A stretch of 64,000 nt of DNA, taken from Polaribacter sp. L3A8. GTDB taxonomy: Bacteria; Bacteroidota; Bacteroidia; Flavobacteriales; Flavobacteriaceae. This document shows positions 1 to 8,775 of the stretch, one piece after another; position 1 is the first letter of the stretch; the number at the start of each line of letters is the position of its first letter. A program made the position numbers and the translations under genes. Below the pieces are notes generated by a model. The model ran no database searches and was not told the DNA's origin. It worked only from the letters and a program-made list of their open reading frames with translations. The stretch covers positions 1,820,001-1,884,000 of the forward strand of contig NZ_CP047026.1 in NCBI RefSeq assembly GCF_009796785.1, in the 5' to 3' direction.

Positions 1-381
1 GATACAGGCCTAGAAGTAGAAAGTTTAGATGGAAAACCAGGTGTTTATTCTGCTCGTTTTGCTGGAGAACCTTCCAACTCTGATAACAATATGCAAAAAC
101 TTTTAGAAGATCTAAAAGATAAAACCAATAGAAAAGCACAATTTAGAACGGCAGTTGCACTTAATCTAAATAACGAACAATTTATTTTTGAAGGCACTTG
201 TAAAGGTGAAATATTTAAAAAAAAACATGGTGAAAAAGGATTTGGGTATGACCCTATATTTAAACCAGAAGGTTTTGAAGTTTCTTTTGCTGAAATGAGT
301 TCTGAACAAAAAAACAAAATTTCGCACAGAGGAATTGCTATAGATAAATTAGTAAACTTTTTATCAAATTATAAATCTTAA
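1..381 (+). CDS. rdgB: RdgB/HAM1-type non-canonical purine NTP pyrophosphatase, C-terminal part
   Basis: The reading frame is open from the first base, so the gene is cut by the window edge; 126 C-terminal residues remain of a family usually near 190-200. Family knowledge: the enzyme hydrolyses ITP, dITP and XTP to monophosphates, keeping damaged purines out of nucleic acids. Visible family signatures are GVYSARFAG near the start of the fragment, EGTCKGEI, and the FGYDPIF motif followed by SFAEM and a C-terminal SHRG stretch that shapes the nucleotide pocket. The next gene follows on the same strand after 68 bases with no recognisable terminator. I am sure of the family; the exact substrate range is not visible. 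Confidence 0.93.
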   Translation, partial: DTGLEVESLDGKPGVYSARFAGEPSNSDNNMQKLLEDLKDKTNRKAQFRTAVALNLNNEQFIFEGTCKGEIFKKKHGEKGFGYDPIFKPEGFEVSFAEMSSEQKNKISHRGIAIDKLVNFLSNYKS

Positions 382-449
382 ACTGGTCTCCTAAAATTAA
401 TTGAGAGGTTTTAAATAGGTTTCGATAGCCATCAACCTGACATTTATCA

Positions 450-1478
450 ATGGAAAAAAAAACGTACAGAAAACACTTTATATTTTTATCTATTTTACTG
501 CTGTTTTTCTTTTTCTTAAACGTCAGCTTAGGATCTGTTTCTATCCCTTTTAAAGATATTTTTAATAGCATTATTGGAGGAAATGTTACTAAAGATAGTT
601 GGGAAACAATAATTATCAATTTTAGAATTCCGAAAGCAATTACAGCTATTTTAGTAGGTTCTGGCTTGTCTATTTGTGGTTTATTAATGCAAACATTATT
701 TAAAAACCCTTTAGCAGGTCCTTTTGTTTTAGGTATTTCTTCTGGAGCAAGTTTAGGAGTTGCTATTTTAATTTTAGGGTCATCTGTCTTTGGTGGCTTT
801 TTTTTAAATGCATCTATATCTAACTGGTCTTTACCTATTGCAGCTAGTTTAGGTGCTTTTTTAGTTTTATCCGCAGTTATTATAGCGGCTAATCGAGTAA
901 AAAACACCATGTCCATTTTAATTATTGGGCTAATGTTTGGTTCTTTAACCTCTGCAGTGATTAGTGTTTTAGCTTACTTTAGTGAAGCTGCTCAAATACA
1001 ACAATACCTGTTTTGGAGTTTTGGAAGTTTGGGTAATTTAACTTGGAATGAGATTACCGTTTTTGTTATTATTTATTCCATCGGAATTTTAGGAACAATT
1101 TCCGTTATAAAACCATTAAACAGTTTTTTATTAGGAGAAAATTATGCAAAAAGCTTAGGAATTAACGTAAAAAAAAGTAGGAACATTATTTTACTAATTA
1201 CTAGTATTTTAACCGGAGTAATCACCGCTTTTTCTGGACCAATTGCCTTTGTGGGATTAGCGGTTCCGCACATTGCAAGAATGTTATTTTCTAGTTCTAA
1301 TCATAAAACATTATTACCAGCTGTTGCCCTTATAGGCGCTATTGTTTTGTTAATTTGCGATATGATTGCGCAATTACCAACAAGCGAGTTTACGCTTCCT
1401 ATAAATGCAATTACATCCTTATTTGGTGCACCTATAGTTATTTGGTTGTTAATTAGAAAAAAGAGGTTATTTGTTTAA
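450..1478 (+). CDS. FecCD/BtuC-family ABC transporter permease
   Basis: A 342-residue polytopic inner-membrane protein with roughly nine to ten hydrophobic segments, the usual length for BtuC/FecCD permeases. It would form the channel through which a ferric siderophore, heme or cobalamin passes in from the periplasm. Family hallmarks seen: FRIPKAITAILVGSGLSICG near residue 60, QTLFKNPLAGPFVLGISSGAS near 80-100, and the cytoplasmic coupling stretch around GPIAFVGLAVPHIARML near 260-280. It lies directly upstream of a matching ATPase gene. No periplasmic binding protein gene is in the window, so the substrate cannot be named. Confidence 0.92.
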   Translation: MEKKTYRKHFIFLSILLLFFFFLNVSLGSVSIPFKDIFNSIIGGNVTKDSWETIIINFRIPKAITAILVGSGLSICGLLMQTLFKNPLAGPFVLGISSGASLGVAILILGSSVFGGFFLNASISNWSLPIAASLGAFLVLSAVIIAANRVKNTMSILIIGLMFGSLTSAVISVLAYFSEAAQIQQYLFWSFGSLGNLTWNEITVFVIIYSIGILGTISVIKPLNSFLLGENYAKSLGINVKKSRNIILLITSILTGVITAFSGPIAFVGLAVPHIARMLFSSSNHKTLLPAVALIGAIVLLICDMIAQLPTSEFTLPINAITSLFGAPIVIWLLIRKKRLFV

Positions 1479-1577
1479 AGTGTGTAGAGTAATAATAAGA
1501 AGTAGCAAAGTAAAAATGAGTAACAAAGCAGTAAGGCTAACAAGCAAAACTTTGAAACTAAATTAAAAAATTACGTC
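1479..1577 (+). repeat. Intergenic spacer with degenerate AGTAAGC/AAACTTTG-type repeat tract
   Basis: The 99 bases between the permease and ATPase genes carry no convincing promoter or terminator. Positions 1531-1560 read GCAGTAAGGCTAACAAGC followed by AAAACTTTGAAAC. These are the same two building blocks (AGTAAGC-like units, then AAACTTTG units) that occur as clean tandem arrays before 33012, 34024 and 61432. I therefore read it as a decayed member of that repeat type; the assignment is by eye. Confidence 0.4.
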
Positions 1578-2375
1578 ATTAAAAAAACAAACGAAAATAT
1601 CATTTTAAGAACTGAAAATCTATCTATAGGTTATCAGCAAAAAAAGAACGCCAAAGTTGTAGCGTCTGATATTAATTTAGAAATTGAAAAAGGAAAACTA
1701 GTAACCGTTTTAGGTAAAAACGGAATCGGAAAATCTACATTATTAAGAACGCTTTCTAAAGTACAAAAACCTATTTCTGGTGATATCTTTATCCATCAGA
1801 AAAAACTAAAAACACTTACAGAAAAAGAATTGTCTACACAATTAAGTTTGGTTTTAACAGAACGTTTGCCAGAAAGTCAATTAACGGTTTACGAGCTAAT
1901 TGCCCTAGGTAGGCAACCATACACAAACTGGATTGACAAACTTTCTCCCAAAGACATTGCAAAGGTAGAAACTGCGATTCAACAAACAGAAATTGAACAC
2001 CTTAAAAACAATCGTTTTTACGAATTAAGTGATGGTCAACTACAAAGAGTTCTTATTGCAAGAGCACTTGCGCAAGATACAGAGATTATTATTTTAGATG
2101 AACCTACTGCGCATTTAGACATGCATCATACCATTAAAATATTTTCGTTATTAAAACGACTTGTAGCAGAAACTCAAAAAACAGTTATTATTTCATCACA
2201 CGAAATTAATTTGTCCATTCAATTGGCAGATGAAATTATCCTTTTAACAGAAAACACGTTTCACGCTGGCACTCCTGCAGAATTAATAGCAGCCAATGCT
2301 TTTGATACTTTATTTCCGAAAGAATTGGTTAATTTTAACAAAACGTTACAACAATTTGTAATTAACAAAAGTTAA
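1578..2375 (+). CDS. ABC transporter ATP-binding protein of the FecE/BtuD type
   Basis: Energises the permease encoded upstream. Walker A GKNGIGKST is at 1713-1739, the signature LSDGQLQRV (a D in place of the usual second G, common in this family) near 2026, and Walker B IIILDEPTAHLD near 2088-2125, followed by a switch His in SSHE. Coding clearly extends upstream of the TTG at 1830, because Walker A is in the same open frame. The frame is open back to 1524 but holds no ATG, GTG or TTG at the expected N-terminus. The best placed initiator is ATT at 1578, giving about 265 residues, the normal family length. Either a rare ATT start is used or the ancestral ATG is lost. Function confident, start uncertain. 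Confidence 0.85.
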   Translation: MKKTNENIILRTENLSIGYQQKKNAKVVASDINLEIEKGKLVTVLGKNGIGKSTLLRTLSKVQKPISGDIFIHQKKLKTLTEKELSTQLSLVLTERLPESQLTVYELIALGRQPYTNWIDKLSPKDIAKVETAIQQTEIEHLKNNRFYELSDGQLQRVLIARALAQDTEIIILDEPTAHLDMHHTIKIFSLLKRLVAETQKTVIISSHEINLSIQLADEIILLTENTFHAGTPAELIAANAFDTLFPKELVNFNKTLQQFVINKS

Positions 2376-2438
2376 TTTTGATCATCTTTTTTTTAAATTT
2401 AAAATCACTTATTTTTTAATATTTACTTAACCAATTCA

Positions 2439-3479
2439 ATGAAAAAATTACTTTATTCTTTTAGTCTTTTATTTTTTATAGCGTGTAGCTCTAGTCAAAA
2501 TGCATCTAAAGAAGATAAAAACACAGATTATTCGGCAAAATATGCCGCAACAATTACAGCAGAAAACTTAAAAACACATTTGTACATTTTTGCTTCGGAT
2601 GAATTTGAAGGAAGAAATACAGGAGAACCTGGACAAAAAAAAGCCATTAAGTATTTAAAAGATTTTTATGTAAGTCAAGGAATTGCATCTCCATTAGGAG
2701 GCGATGATTATTATCAGGAAGTTTCTGTAGAATTTTTAAACAAAAACTCTAGACGCGGTCAATTAAAAGATTCTGAAAATGTTTTAGCGTATATTAAAGG
2801 AACTGAAAAGCCAGATGAAATTGTTGTTATTTCTGCACATTTAGATCATGAAGGTATAAAAAATGGTGAAATTTATAATGGTGCAGATGATGATGGCTCT
2901 GGTTCTATGGCTATTTTAGAAATTGCAGAAGCGTTTCAAAAAGCAGTAAAAGCAGGTAAAGGACCAAAAAGATCTGTATTATTTTTACATGTTACAGGAG
3001 AAGAAAAAGGATTACTCGGATCTAAATACTACACAGAAAACCCTGTTTTTCCATTAGCCAATACAGTATGCGATTTAAATATTGATATGATTGGTAGAGT
3101 TGATAAAGCACATACTATCGATTCTAATTACGTGTATTTAATTGGTGCTGATAAGTTAAGTACAGAGCTTCATCAGATTTCTGAAAATGCAAATACAAAA
3201 TACACCAACATTAATTTAGATTATAAGTATAATGATGAAAATGATCCAAATCGTTTTTACTACAGATCTGATCATTATAACTTTGCAAAACACAATATAC
3301 CTGTTATCTTTTATTTTAACGGAACACATGATGATTACCATAAACCTTCTGATACACCAGACAAAATTGAATATGATTTATTAGCAAAAAGAACACGTTT
3401 GGTATTTCACACTGCTTGGGAAGTTGCCAATAGAGAATCTAGATTAATTGTTGATAAAGTGCAACCAATAAAGAAATAG
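2439..3479 (+). CDS. M28-family zinc aminopeptidase lipoprotein
   Basis: A 346-residue exported peptidase. The N-terminus is a lipoprotein signal with FFIACSSS, lipidated Cys at residue 16, so the enzyme is probably anchored in the outer or inner membrane facing the periplasm or surface. Metal and catalytic residues of M28 peptidases are visible: H134 in SAHLDH with D136, the NGADDDGSG motif (D151 or D152) near 147-155, the GEEKGLLGS glutamates at 188-189, D216 in LNIDMIGR, and a late His in DDYHKPSDT. Family knowledge: removes N-terminal residues from peptides using two zinc ions. It stands alone, ends at a strong terminator, and its physiological substrate is unknown. Confidence 0.92.
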   Translation: MKKLLYSFSLLFFIACSSSQNASKEDKNTDYSAKYAATITAENLKTHLYIFASDEFEGRNTGEPGQKKAIKYLKDFYVSQGIASPLGGDDYYQEVSVEFLNKNSRRGQLKDSENVLAYIKGTEKPDEIVVISAHLDHEGIKNGEIYNGADDDGSGSMAILEIAEAFQKAVKAGKGPKRSVLFLHVTGEEKGLLGSKYYTENPVFPLANTVCDLNIDMIGRVDKAHTIDSNYVYLIGADKLSTELHQISENANTKYTNINLDYKYNDENDPNRFYYRSDHYNFAKHNIPVIFYFNGTHDDYHKPSDTPDKIEYDLLAKRTRLVFHTAWEVANRESRLIVDKVQPIKK

Positions 3480-3508
3480 ATTCAATAAAACTTATTGATC
3501 AAACAGTA

Positions 3509-3538
3509 AAAACCTCACAAATTTGTGAGGTTTTTTTT
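3509..3538. terminator. Bidirectional intrinsic terminator
   Basis: Perfect palindrome AACCTCACAAA/TTTGTGAGGTT at 3511-3532 followed by eight T on the plus strand; the minus strand continues in five T. It separates the convergent peptidase (ends 3479) and TPR gene (ends 3574) and can serve both. Confidence 0.88.
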
Positions 3539-3573
3539 ATATAAAAAGAAGTTTTTAATTCATTCTACAAGCA

Positions 3574-4944
3574 CTACTCCATCGCTTTTTTGTAATTATT
3601 TAAAAGCTTTTGCACTTTTTTATTATCATAAACAATAGGATACAATTCTTTTAAAACAATGTTGTAATTGTAATCTATTTTTAAAGCTGCAATTAAATGA
3701 TTGTAACCATACTTTTCCTTATCCAAAAGAAAAAACAAACCTGCTAATCGATATTCTATTTCAGCTGTATTTTTATATTTTTTTTGTGCTTTAATTAAAA
3801 TGCTAATTGCATCGTTAAATTCGCCCAAGAAAGACAAAACATCCGTTAAACCAATAAAGTTAACTAACGCATCATCATTTAACGCTAAGCACTTTTTAAA
3901 TCCCGTTACTGCTTCTTCATAGAAATTAAGTTTTAAGTTTATTTCTGCATAAAGCTTCCAATACAAAGCATTGTCTTCTTCAATTTTTAATGCTTTAGAG
4001 ATATAATATGCTGCCTTTTCATAATTTTCTTCTATAAAATATAAATTAGTTAATAGCACCCAAGCTTTATCTAACAAAGGATCTTCATGAACTGCTTTTT
4101 TATAAAATGAAATTGCTTTATCAAAATTTAGTAATTTTTCATAACACTCACCCACTCTAGTATATACAAAAGCAGTTGCGTCATCTAACTCTAAAGTAAT
4201 TAGATAATTATCAATAGCTTCATTATAACGCCTTAGCTGTTCTAATGTTTTTGCTTTTTCTAAATAACCACCAATAAAAGACTCGTCAATTATAACAGCA
4301 TAATCAAAAGACGTTAAAGCTTTTTCATAGTTTTCTAAAATAAAATATTGCCTTCCTAATTGATGCCAAGCAACTTCACAATAAGGGTTTATTTCTATAT
4401 AAGTATTTAAATATGTAATGGCTTCTTCATGATCTTGTTCCATATCGAAACAATACACCACGTTATACAACGCCGAATAATCTTCAAAATCTACATTTAC
4501 ACATTTAGAAAACGTTAAACGTGCATTTTTAAAATCATCTAAATACAAATATTCCATCCCTAAAAGAGACCAAACATCTACTTTATCATCTGTAAATGTT
4601 AATGCTTTTTTTAATAAATCTATGGCTCCTTTATGATTTCCTTTTTTAGAACTAATGGTCGCTTTTTGAATAAAAACCTCATCATTATTGGGTTCTAAAC
4701 GCTCAATAATCTTTAGCAACATAGAGGCTTTATCTAACTCATCTTCAAAAACATAAATTTCTACTTGTAGTAATTTTAAATCTACAGAAGCAGGGTGTTG
4801 CTGCAACCCAAGCTTTACAGCCTTTTTAGCCAACGCATGTTTACCTGCATCTAAATAATGTACAATTATTTCTTCAAACTCTACCAAGTCAAAAAAATAA
4901 ACCGCATTGGTTTTAAGCATCGATTCAAACTTTAAGAGGGACAT
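3574..4944 (-). CDS. Tetratricopeptide repeat protein
   Basis: 456 residues made almost wholly of 34-residue helical TPR units; the pattern of W/L-G-Y-A-F-P positions recurs from about residue 30 to the end (for example ALWHQLGRQYF-like and KAWVLLTNLYF-like helices). No signal peptide or membrane segment is present, so it should be cytoplasmic. TPR proteins act as protein-binding scaffolds; no catalytic domain is attached. Closely similar stand-alone TPR proteins occur across Flavobacteriia, but I know no assigned role. It is divergent from pyrR with a 190-base gap, and no functional link to pyrimidine synthesis can be inferred from sequence. Confidence 0.88.
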   Translation of the reverse strand: MSLLKFESMLKTNAVYFFDLVEFEEIIVHYLDAGKHALAKKAVKLGLQQHPASVDLKLLQVEIYVFEDELDKASMLLKIIERLEPNNDEVFIQKATISSKKGNHKGAIDLLKKALTFTDDKVDVWSLLGMEYLYLDDFKNARLTFSKCVNVDFEDYSALYNVVYCFDMEQDHEEAITYLNTYIEINPYCEVAWHQLGRQYFILENYEKALTSFDYAVIIDESFIGGYLEKAKTLEQLRRYNEAIDNYLITLELDDATAFVYTRVGECYEKLLNFDKAISFYKKAVHEDPLLDKAWVLLTNLYFIEENYEKAAYYISKALKIEEDNALYWKLYAEINLKLNFYEEAVTGFKKCLALNDDALVNFIGLTDVLSFLGEFNDAISILIKAQKKYKNTAEIEYRLAGLFFLLDKEKYGYNHLIAALKIDYNYNIVLKELYPIVYDNKKVQKLLNNYKKAME

Positions 4945-5067
4945 AACTATGAGTTTTACATTACTTATTAAAGATACTACAACTCTTACCGCCCTATGTA
5001 TTTAGACAGATTTGTTTTCAACAATTTAATTAACATTGAAGTGTTGCCATTTTAGTAGGTATAAATT

Positions 5068-5097
5068 TTGCACATACATTTATTTACAGTAATTTTG
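5068..5097 (+). promoter_or_regulatory. Bacteroidota-type promoter of pyrR-pyrB
   Basis: TTG at 5068-5070 and TAATTTTG at 5090-5097 match the -33 TTG and -7 TAnnTTTG elements with 19-base spacing. Transcription would begin near 5103. A short hairpin CTATCA/TGATAG (5109-5114 and 5123-5128) then lies just before the pyrR ATG at 5136. No terminator-antiterminator pair of the Bacillus PyrR type is evident. Confidence 0.65.
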
Positions 5098-5135
5098 ATT
5101 TTCAATAACTATCAGGCTAAATTGATAGCTTTCTT

Positions 5136-5675
5136 ATGAGCAAAAAAACCTTACTTAACTCAAAGGATATTGAAATAATTTTACATCGATTAGCGTGTCA
5201 GTTAATCGAAAATCATAACGATTTTTCTAATACCGTTTTAATTGGTCTACAACCAAGAGGTAGTTTTTTAGCTAAAAGATTAGCTGATTTATTAAAAACT
5301 ACTTATCAAGTGGAAGGCTTACAATTAGGGCTTTTAGATATTACCTTTTACAGAGACGATTTTAGACGAAGAGATGCTCCTTTAGCAGCAACCGCAACTG
5401 AAATGGACTTTATTATTGAGGGTAAAAATGTAGTAATTATAGACGATGTTTTGTACTCTGGTAGAAGTGTAAGAGCTGCATTAACGGCAATGCAAGCTTA
5501 CGGAAGACCAGATAATATAGAGTTATTAGTATTAATTGACAGACGTTTTAGTAGACATTTACCTATTCAGCCTAATTATAGAGGTAGGCAAGTAGATGCT
5601 ATTAATAAAGAAAAAGTGTTGGTAACTTGGGCTGAGACCCATAAAAAAGACGCAGTTTATATAGAATTAAAATAA
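5136..5675 (+). CDS. pyrR: PyrR: pyrimidine operon regulator / uracil phosphoribosyltransferase
   Basis: 179 residues, the usual PyrR length. The PRPP-binding fingerprint VVIIDDVLYSGRSVRAA sits at about residues 99-115, with ETLQPRGSFLAKRLA-like early features (GLQPRGSFLAKR at 37-48) typical of type I phosphoribosyltransferases of this family. In Gram-positive bacteria PyrR binds pyr mRNA to attenuate transcription and has weak UPRTase activity. Here it is the first gene of a two-gene unit with pyrB, two bases apart, which supports a pyrimidine role. RNA regulation is not shown by any clear attenuator in the leader, so the regulatory function is inferred from family only. Confidence 0.94.
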   Translation: MSKKTLLNSKDIEIILHRLACQLIENHNDFSNTVLIGLQPRGSFLAKRLADLLKTTYQVEGLQLGLLDITFYRDDFRRRDAPLAATATEMDFIIEGKNVVIIDDVLYSGRSVRAALTAMQAYGRPDNIELLVLIDRRFSRHLPIQPNYRGRQVDAINKEKVLVTWAETHKKDAVYIELK

Positions 5676-5677
5676 TT

Positions 5678-6607
5678 ATGTCAGAATTAAGTGTAGAACA
5701 TTTATTGGGAATAAAGTATCTAAAATCAACTGATATTGATCTTATTTTTAGAACTGCAGATCATTTTAAAGAGGTAATTAATAGACCTATTAAAAAAGTG
5801 CCTTCTTTAAGAGATATTACTATTGCCAACTTGTTTTTTGAAAACAGCACCCGTACAAAGTTAAGTTTCGAATTGGCGGAAAAAAGACTTTCTGCAGATG
5901 TAATTAATTTTTCTGCTGGGCAATCATCAGTAAAAAAAGGAGAAACTTTAATAGATACCGTAAACAACATTTTGGCTATGAAAGTTGATATTGTTGTAAT
6001 GAGACACGCAAGTGTTGGTGCAGGAGTATTTTTATCTAGACATGTAGATGCTAAAATTATCAATGCTGGTGATGGCACGCACGAACACCCAACACAAGCC
6101 TTATTAGACTCTTACTCTATTAGAGAAAAATTAGGAAATGTAAAAGGTAAAAAAATTGTTATTGTAGGTGATATCTTACACTCTAGAGTTGCTTTATCTA
6201 ACATATTTGCATTGCAATTACAAGGTGCAGAAGTAAAGGTTTGTGGACCTACAACGTTAATACCTAAATACATTTCTAGTTTAGGTGTACAAGTAGAAAC
6301 CAACCTAAAAAAAGCACTAGAATGGTGTGATGTTGCCAATGTTTTACGTGTTCAAAATGAAAGAATGGATATTAAATATTTTCCTTCAACTAGAGAATAC
6401 ACGCAACTTTTTGGAATTAACCAAGAGATTTTAGACAACCTTGGTAAAAAAATTGTAATCATGCATCCAGGGCCAATAAATCGTGGTGTAGAAATTACAA
6501 GTGATGTTGCAGATTCTGATCAATCTATTATATTAAATCAAGTAGAAAACGGAGTTGCGGTTAGAATGGCTGTTATTTATTTATTAGCGCAACAAGTTAA
6601 AAGATAA
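5678..6607 (+). CDS. pyrB: Aspartate carbamoyltransferase catalytic subunit
   Basis: Catalyses the committed step of UMP synthesis, carbamoyl phosphate plus aspartate to N-carbamoyl aspartate, in the cytoplasm. 309 residues match the family. Carbamoyl-phosphate binding loop ENSTRTKLSF at residues 55-64 (STRT at 57-60), HEHPTQALLD at 136-144, and the late MHPGPINRG motif near residue 265-273 that contacts aspartate are all intact. It starts two bases after the pyrR stop and is surely cotranscribed. No pyrI regulatory subunit gene is adjacent. Confidence 0.97.
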   Translation: MSELSVEHLLGIKYLKSTDIDLIFRTADHFKEVINRPIKKVPSLRDITIANLFFENSTRTKLSFELAEKRLSADVINFSAGQSSVKKGETLIDTVNNILAMKVDIVVMRHASVGAGVFLSRHVDAKIINAGDGTHEHPTQALLDSYSIREKLGNVKGKKIVIVGDILHSRVALSNIFALQLQGAEVKVCGPTTLIPKYISSLGVQVETNLKKALEWCDVANVLRVQNERMDIKYFPSTREYTQLFGINQEILDNLGKKIVIMHPGPINRGVEITSDVADSDQSIILNQVENGVAVRMAVIYLLAQQVKR

Positions 6608-6647
6608 ATAAATAGACTATTTATAGTGGCTTTAAAAAATCAGTGAA

Positions 6648-6980
6648 ATGAAAATTGAAAAACAAGAAAATTATATACTTTTCACATCCGAAGAAAAGCT
6701 ACTTGGAAAATTACTTCCATTATTTTTAAAATCTGTAGAAGATTATAAAAACTCTAATATTATTCTTCAAATTTCGGATAACATTAACGCTTCAATAACA
6801 GATTTTTCACTATTTTTGAGAATAGCAGAACAAAAAAAGGAAAATGGCACATCATTTGTAATAGTAAATTCTAATGTAAATATAGACGATTTTCCTGACA
6901 ATTTTAATATTACGCCCACTTTACAAGAAGCTATCGATATATTAGACATGGAGGCTATGGAAAGAGAATTAGGATTTTAA
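6648..6980 (+). CDS. Small STAS-like protein upstream of ribonuclease Z
   Basis: 110 residues without signal peptide or membrane segment. Alternating strands and helices (YILFTSEEKLLGKLLP, NIILQISDNIN, GTSFVIVNSNVNIDDFP, TPTLQEAIDILDMEAMEREL) resemble the STAS/anti-sigma-factor-antagonist fold. Similar small proteins in Flavobacteriia are sometimes labelled ribonuclease Z only because they sit beside rnz; it has no metallo-beta-lactamase motif and is not a nuclease by sequence. It lies 40 bases after pyrB and 11 bases before the sorting-domain gene. Its partner and function are unknown. Confidence 0.8.
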   Translation: MKIEKQENYILFTSEEKLLGKLLPLFLKSVEDYKNSNIILQISDNINASITDFSLFLRIAEQKKENGTSFVIVNSNVNIDDFPDNFNITPTLQEAIDILDMEAMERELGF

Positions 6981-6991
6981 ACAAGAAACAA

Positions 6992-7312
6992 ATGATAAAA
7001 AAATTACTTTTAATTTTATTTTTAAGTAGTATTACTTTAGGTTTTTCTCAAGAAAAATCTATTGATGGTTTATCTGCTGCTCCAAATCCTTTTACAAATT
7101 CTACAAAGATTAGTTTTTTATCAGCTACAAACTCAACAGTCTACTTTACGGTTAAAAACGTTTTAGGAAAAACCGTATTCAGAAAAAACATTTTAATAAA
7201 ACCTGGTAAAAATAGCATTCCTTTTTATAAGAATGATTTACCTACAGGAATGTATATTTACAGTATTCAAGATAAAGAGAAAACGATTTCTAAACGACTT
7301 GTTATTAGATGA
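6992..7312 (+). CDS. Minimal T9SS type A sorting-domain protein
   Basis: 106 residues: a signal peptide (MIKKLLLILFLSSITLGFSQ) followed almost at once by a complete type IX secretion C-terminal domain of about 75 residues. Sorting-domain marks are AAPNPFTN with the characteristic N-P-F, the central beta strands with VKNVLGKTVF, LPTGMYIYSI, and the basic KRLVIR end. In other T9SS cargo this domain is a tail on a large exported protein and is removed by PorU. Here there is no cargo. It overlaps the rnz start by four bases (ATGA), so the two are translationally coupled. Role unknown; a possible secreted peptide or decoy. Confidence 0.88.
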   Translation: MIKKLLLILFLSSITLGFSQEKSIDGLSAAPNPFTNSTKISFLSATNSTVYFTVKNVLGKTVFRKNILIKPGKNSIPFYKNDLPTGMYIYSIQDKEKTISKRLVIR

Positions 7313-8223
7313 GTATAACACTAACTATTTTAGGTTGTCATTCTGCAACACCAAGACTAAACGCTTTTCCTACTTCTCAATATTTAGAAATTAACAATCG
7401 TCATTTTTTAATTGATTGTGGTGAGGGTACACAGCGCCAAATGAGAAAATACAAAGTAGGTTTTTCTAAGATTAATCATATTTTTATATCTCATTTACAT
7501 GGAGATCATTTTTATGGTTTGGTTGGCCTATTAGCTACTTTTGGTATTTTAAACAGAGAAAAAGAACTTCATATTTATGGTCCAAAAGGCATTAAAGAAG
7601 TCACTTTATTACAATTAAAAATTTCTCAGTCTCACGCAAAATATACAATGATTTTTCATGAATTGACTTCTAAAAAAAGTGAACTCATTTTTGAAGATGA
7701 TAAAGTTTCTGTACGTACTATTCCTTTAACACATAGAGTGTATACTAACGGATATTTGTTTACCGAAAAAGAAAAATCGAGAAAATTAAACATGCTAAAT
7801 ATTAGCGGATATCCAGAAATTGACAAAGCAGATTATTTAAATATAAAAGCAGGTAGAGATGTTACTTTACCTTCTGGTGAAATTGTGCCAAATGCAGCAT
7901 TAACATTAAACCCGCCTAAACCTTTAAGTTTTGCTTTTTGTAGTGATACTAGCTATAAACCAGATATTGTACCTATTATAGAAAATGCTGATTTATTATA
8001 TCACGAAGCTACTTTTTTAGAAGATAGAGAAGATTTAGCAAAAAAAACAAGGCATTCTACAACAAAACAAGCCGCTGAAATTGCAAAACAAGCAAACGTA
8101 AAAGAATTGATTATTGGTCATTATTCTGGCAGATATAAAGACATCTCTTTGTTTAAAAAAGAAGCGCAAGAAATTTTTGAAAACACAAAATTGGCTGAAC
8201 CTGGAAAATCATTTACGGTATAA
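7309..8223 (+). CDS. rnz: Ribonuclease Z
   Basis: 304-residue metallo-beta-lactamase-fold endonuclease that cuts the 3' trailer from tRNA precursors. The zinc-binding motif SHLHGDHFYG gives H62, H64, D66 and H67; further ligands appear in PLTHRVYTNGY (near 142-152), FCSDTSY (near 209-215) and GHYSGRYKD (near 271-279). The length and the order of motifs are those of the short tRNase Z form. The start ATG overlaps the stop of the T9SS-domain gene. It is convergent with the CoA-binding protein gene and only 22 bases separate their stops. Confidence 0.96.
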   Translation: MSITLTILGCHSATPRLNAFPTSQYLEINNRHFLIDCGEGTQRQMRKYKVGFSKINHIFISHLHGDHFYGLVGLLATFGILNREKELHIYGPKGIKEVTLLQLKISQSHAKYTMIFHELTSKKSELIFEDDKVSVRTIPLTHRVYTNGYLFTEKEKSRKLNMLNISGYPEIDKADYLNIKAGRDVTLPSGEIVPNAALTLNPPKPLSFAFCSDTSYKPDIVPIIENADLLYHEATFLEDREDLAKKTRHSTTKQAAEIAKQANVKELIIGHYSGRYKDISLFKKEAQEIFENTKLAEPGKSFTV

Positions 8224-8245
8224 TTAATCTAATTCAGTTTACTTT

Positions 8246-8608
8246 TTAATATTGATTTGTACTCAATAAAACTAATGTACAAGCAATTTCAGACTCAATA
8301 TTATTCTCGTTTAACAACTTTACAAACTCCATATTTTCTGTTCCTGGGTTAAATATTACCCTTCTTGGTTTTAAACCAATTATATAGTTATAATACTGTT
8401 CTTGTCTTTTTGGGTTTAAATACAAAGTTACCGTATCTATATTTGTATAGGCTTTCTTTTCATCATCAATTACGACTACTAAAACAGTTCCCTTTCTTAA
8501 GCCTAAAGCAGCAACTTTTATTTCTTTATCAACCAATCTTTTAATAGCAATATTAGAATATCTATTTGGGTTTATGGATGCTCCTATAACTAAAGTTACG
8601 TTTTTCAT
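8246..8608 (-). CDS. CoA-binding domain protein (YccU-like)
   Basis: 120-residue single-domain protein with a Rossmann-type CoA-binding fold: N-terminal TLVIGASINPNRYSNIAIKRL nucleotide loop, a mid segment KPRRVIFNPGTENMEFVKLL and the C-terminal ACTLVLL. Family members bind coenzyme A in the cytoplasm; enzymatic activity is not established. The N-P-G-T-E-N segment is the best family landmark. Monocistronic, with an A/T-rich 220-base gap before fabH that contains a terminator for fabH but no further gene. Confidence 0.87.
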   Translation of the reverse strand: MKNVTLVIGASINPNRYSNIAIKRLVDKEIKVAALGLRKGTVLVVVIDDEKKAYTNIDTVTLYLNPKRQEQYYNYIIGLKPRRVIFNPGTENMEFVKLLNENNIESEIACTLVLLSTNQY

Positions 8609-8775
8609 TTCTATAAAAATTTAATTACATCACCAATATAAACAATTAAAAATTTAGTTCAAAGTGAATTGAGCACATTTATTTAAGGAAACAAAAAAAC
8701 AAATATTGTATTTTATTATAGAAGTTCAACACCCCAATTATGCAAACTAAAAAGTAACTGAATAAAATTAAACAA

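Noticed and set aside
338..916. Long minus-strand open frame of 192 codons opposite the permease gene
   Set aside because: It lies antisense to a clear FecCD permease with correct family motifs, and its composition (Lys/Ile-rich, no domain) is what an A/T-rich complementary strand gives.
1830..2375. TTG 1830 as start of the ABC ATPase
   Set aside because: It would exclude the intact Walker A at 1713-1739 that lies in the same open frame.
4945..5135. PyrR-binding attenuator before pyrR
   Set aside because: Only a six-base-pair hairpin is seen, with no T run and no competing antiterminator stem.
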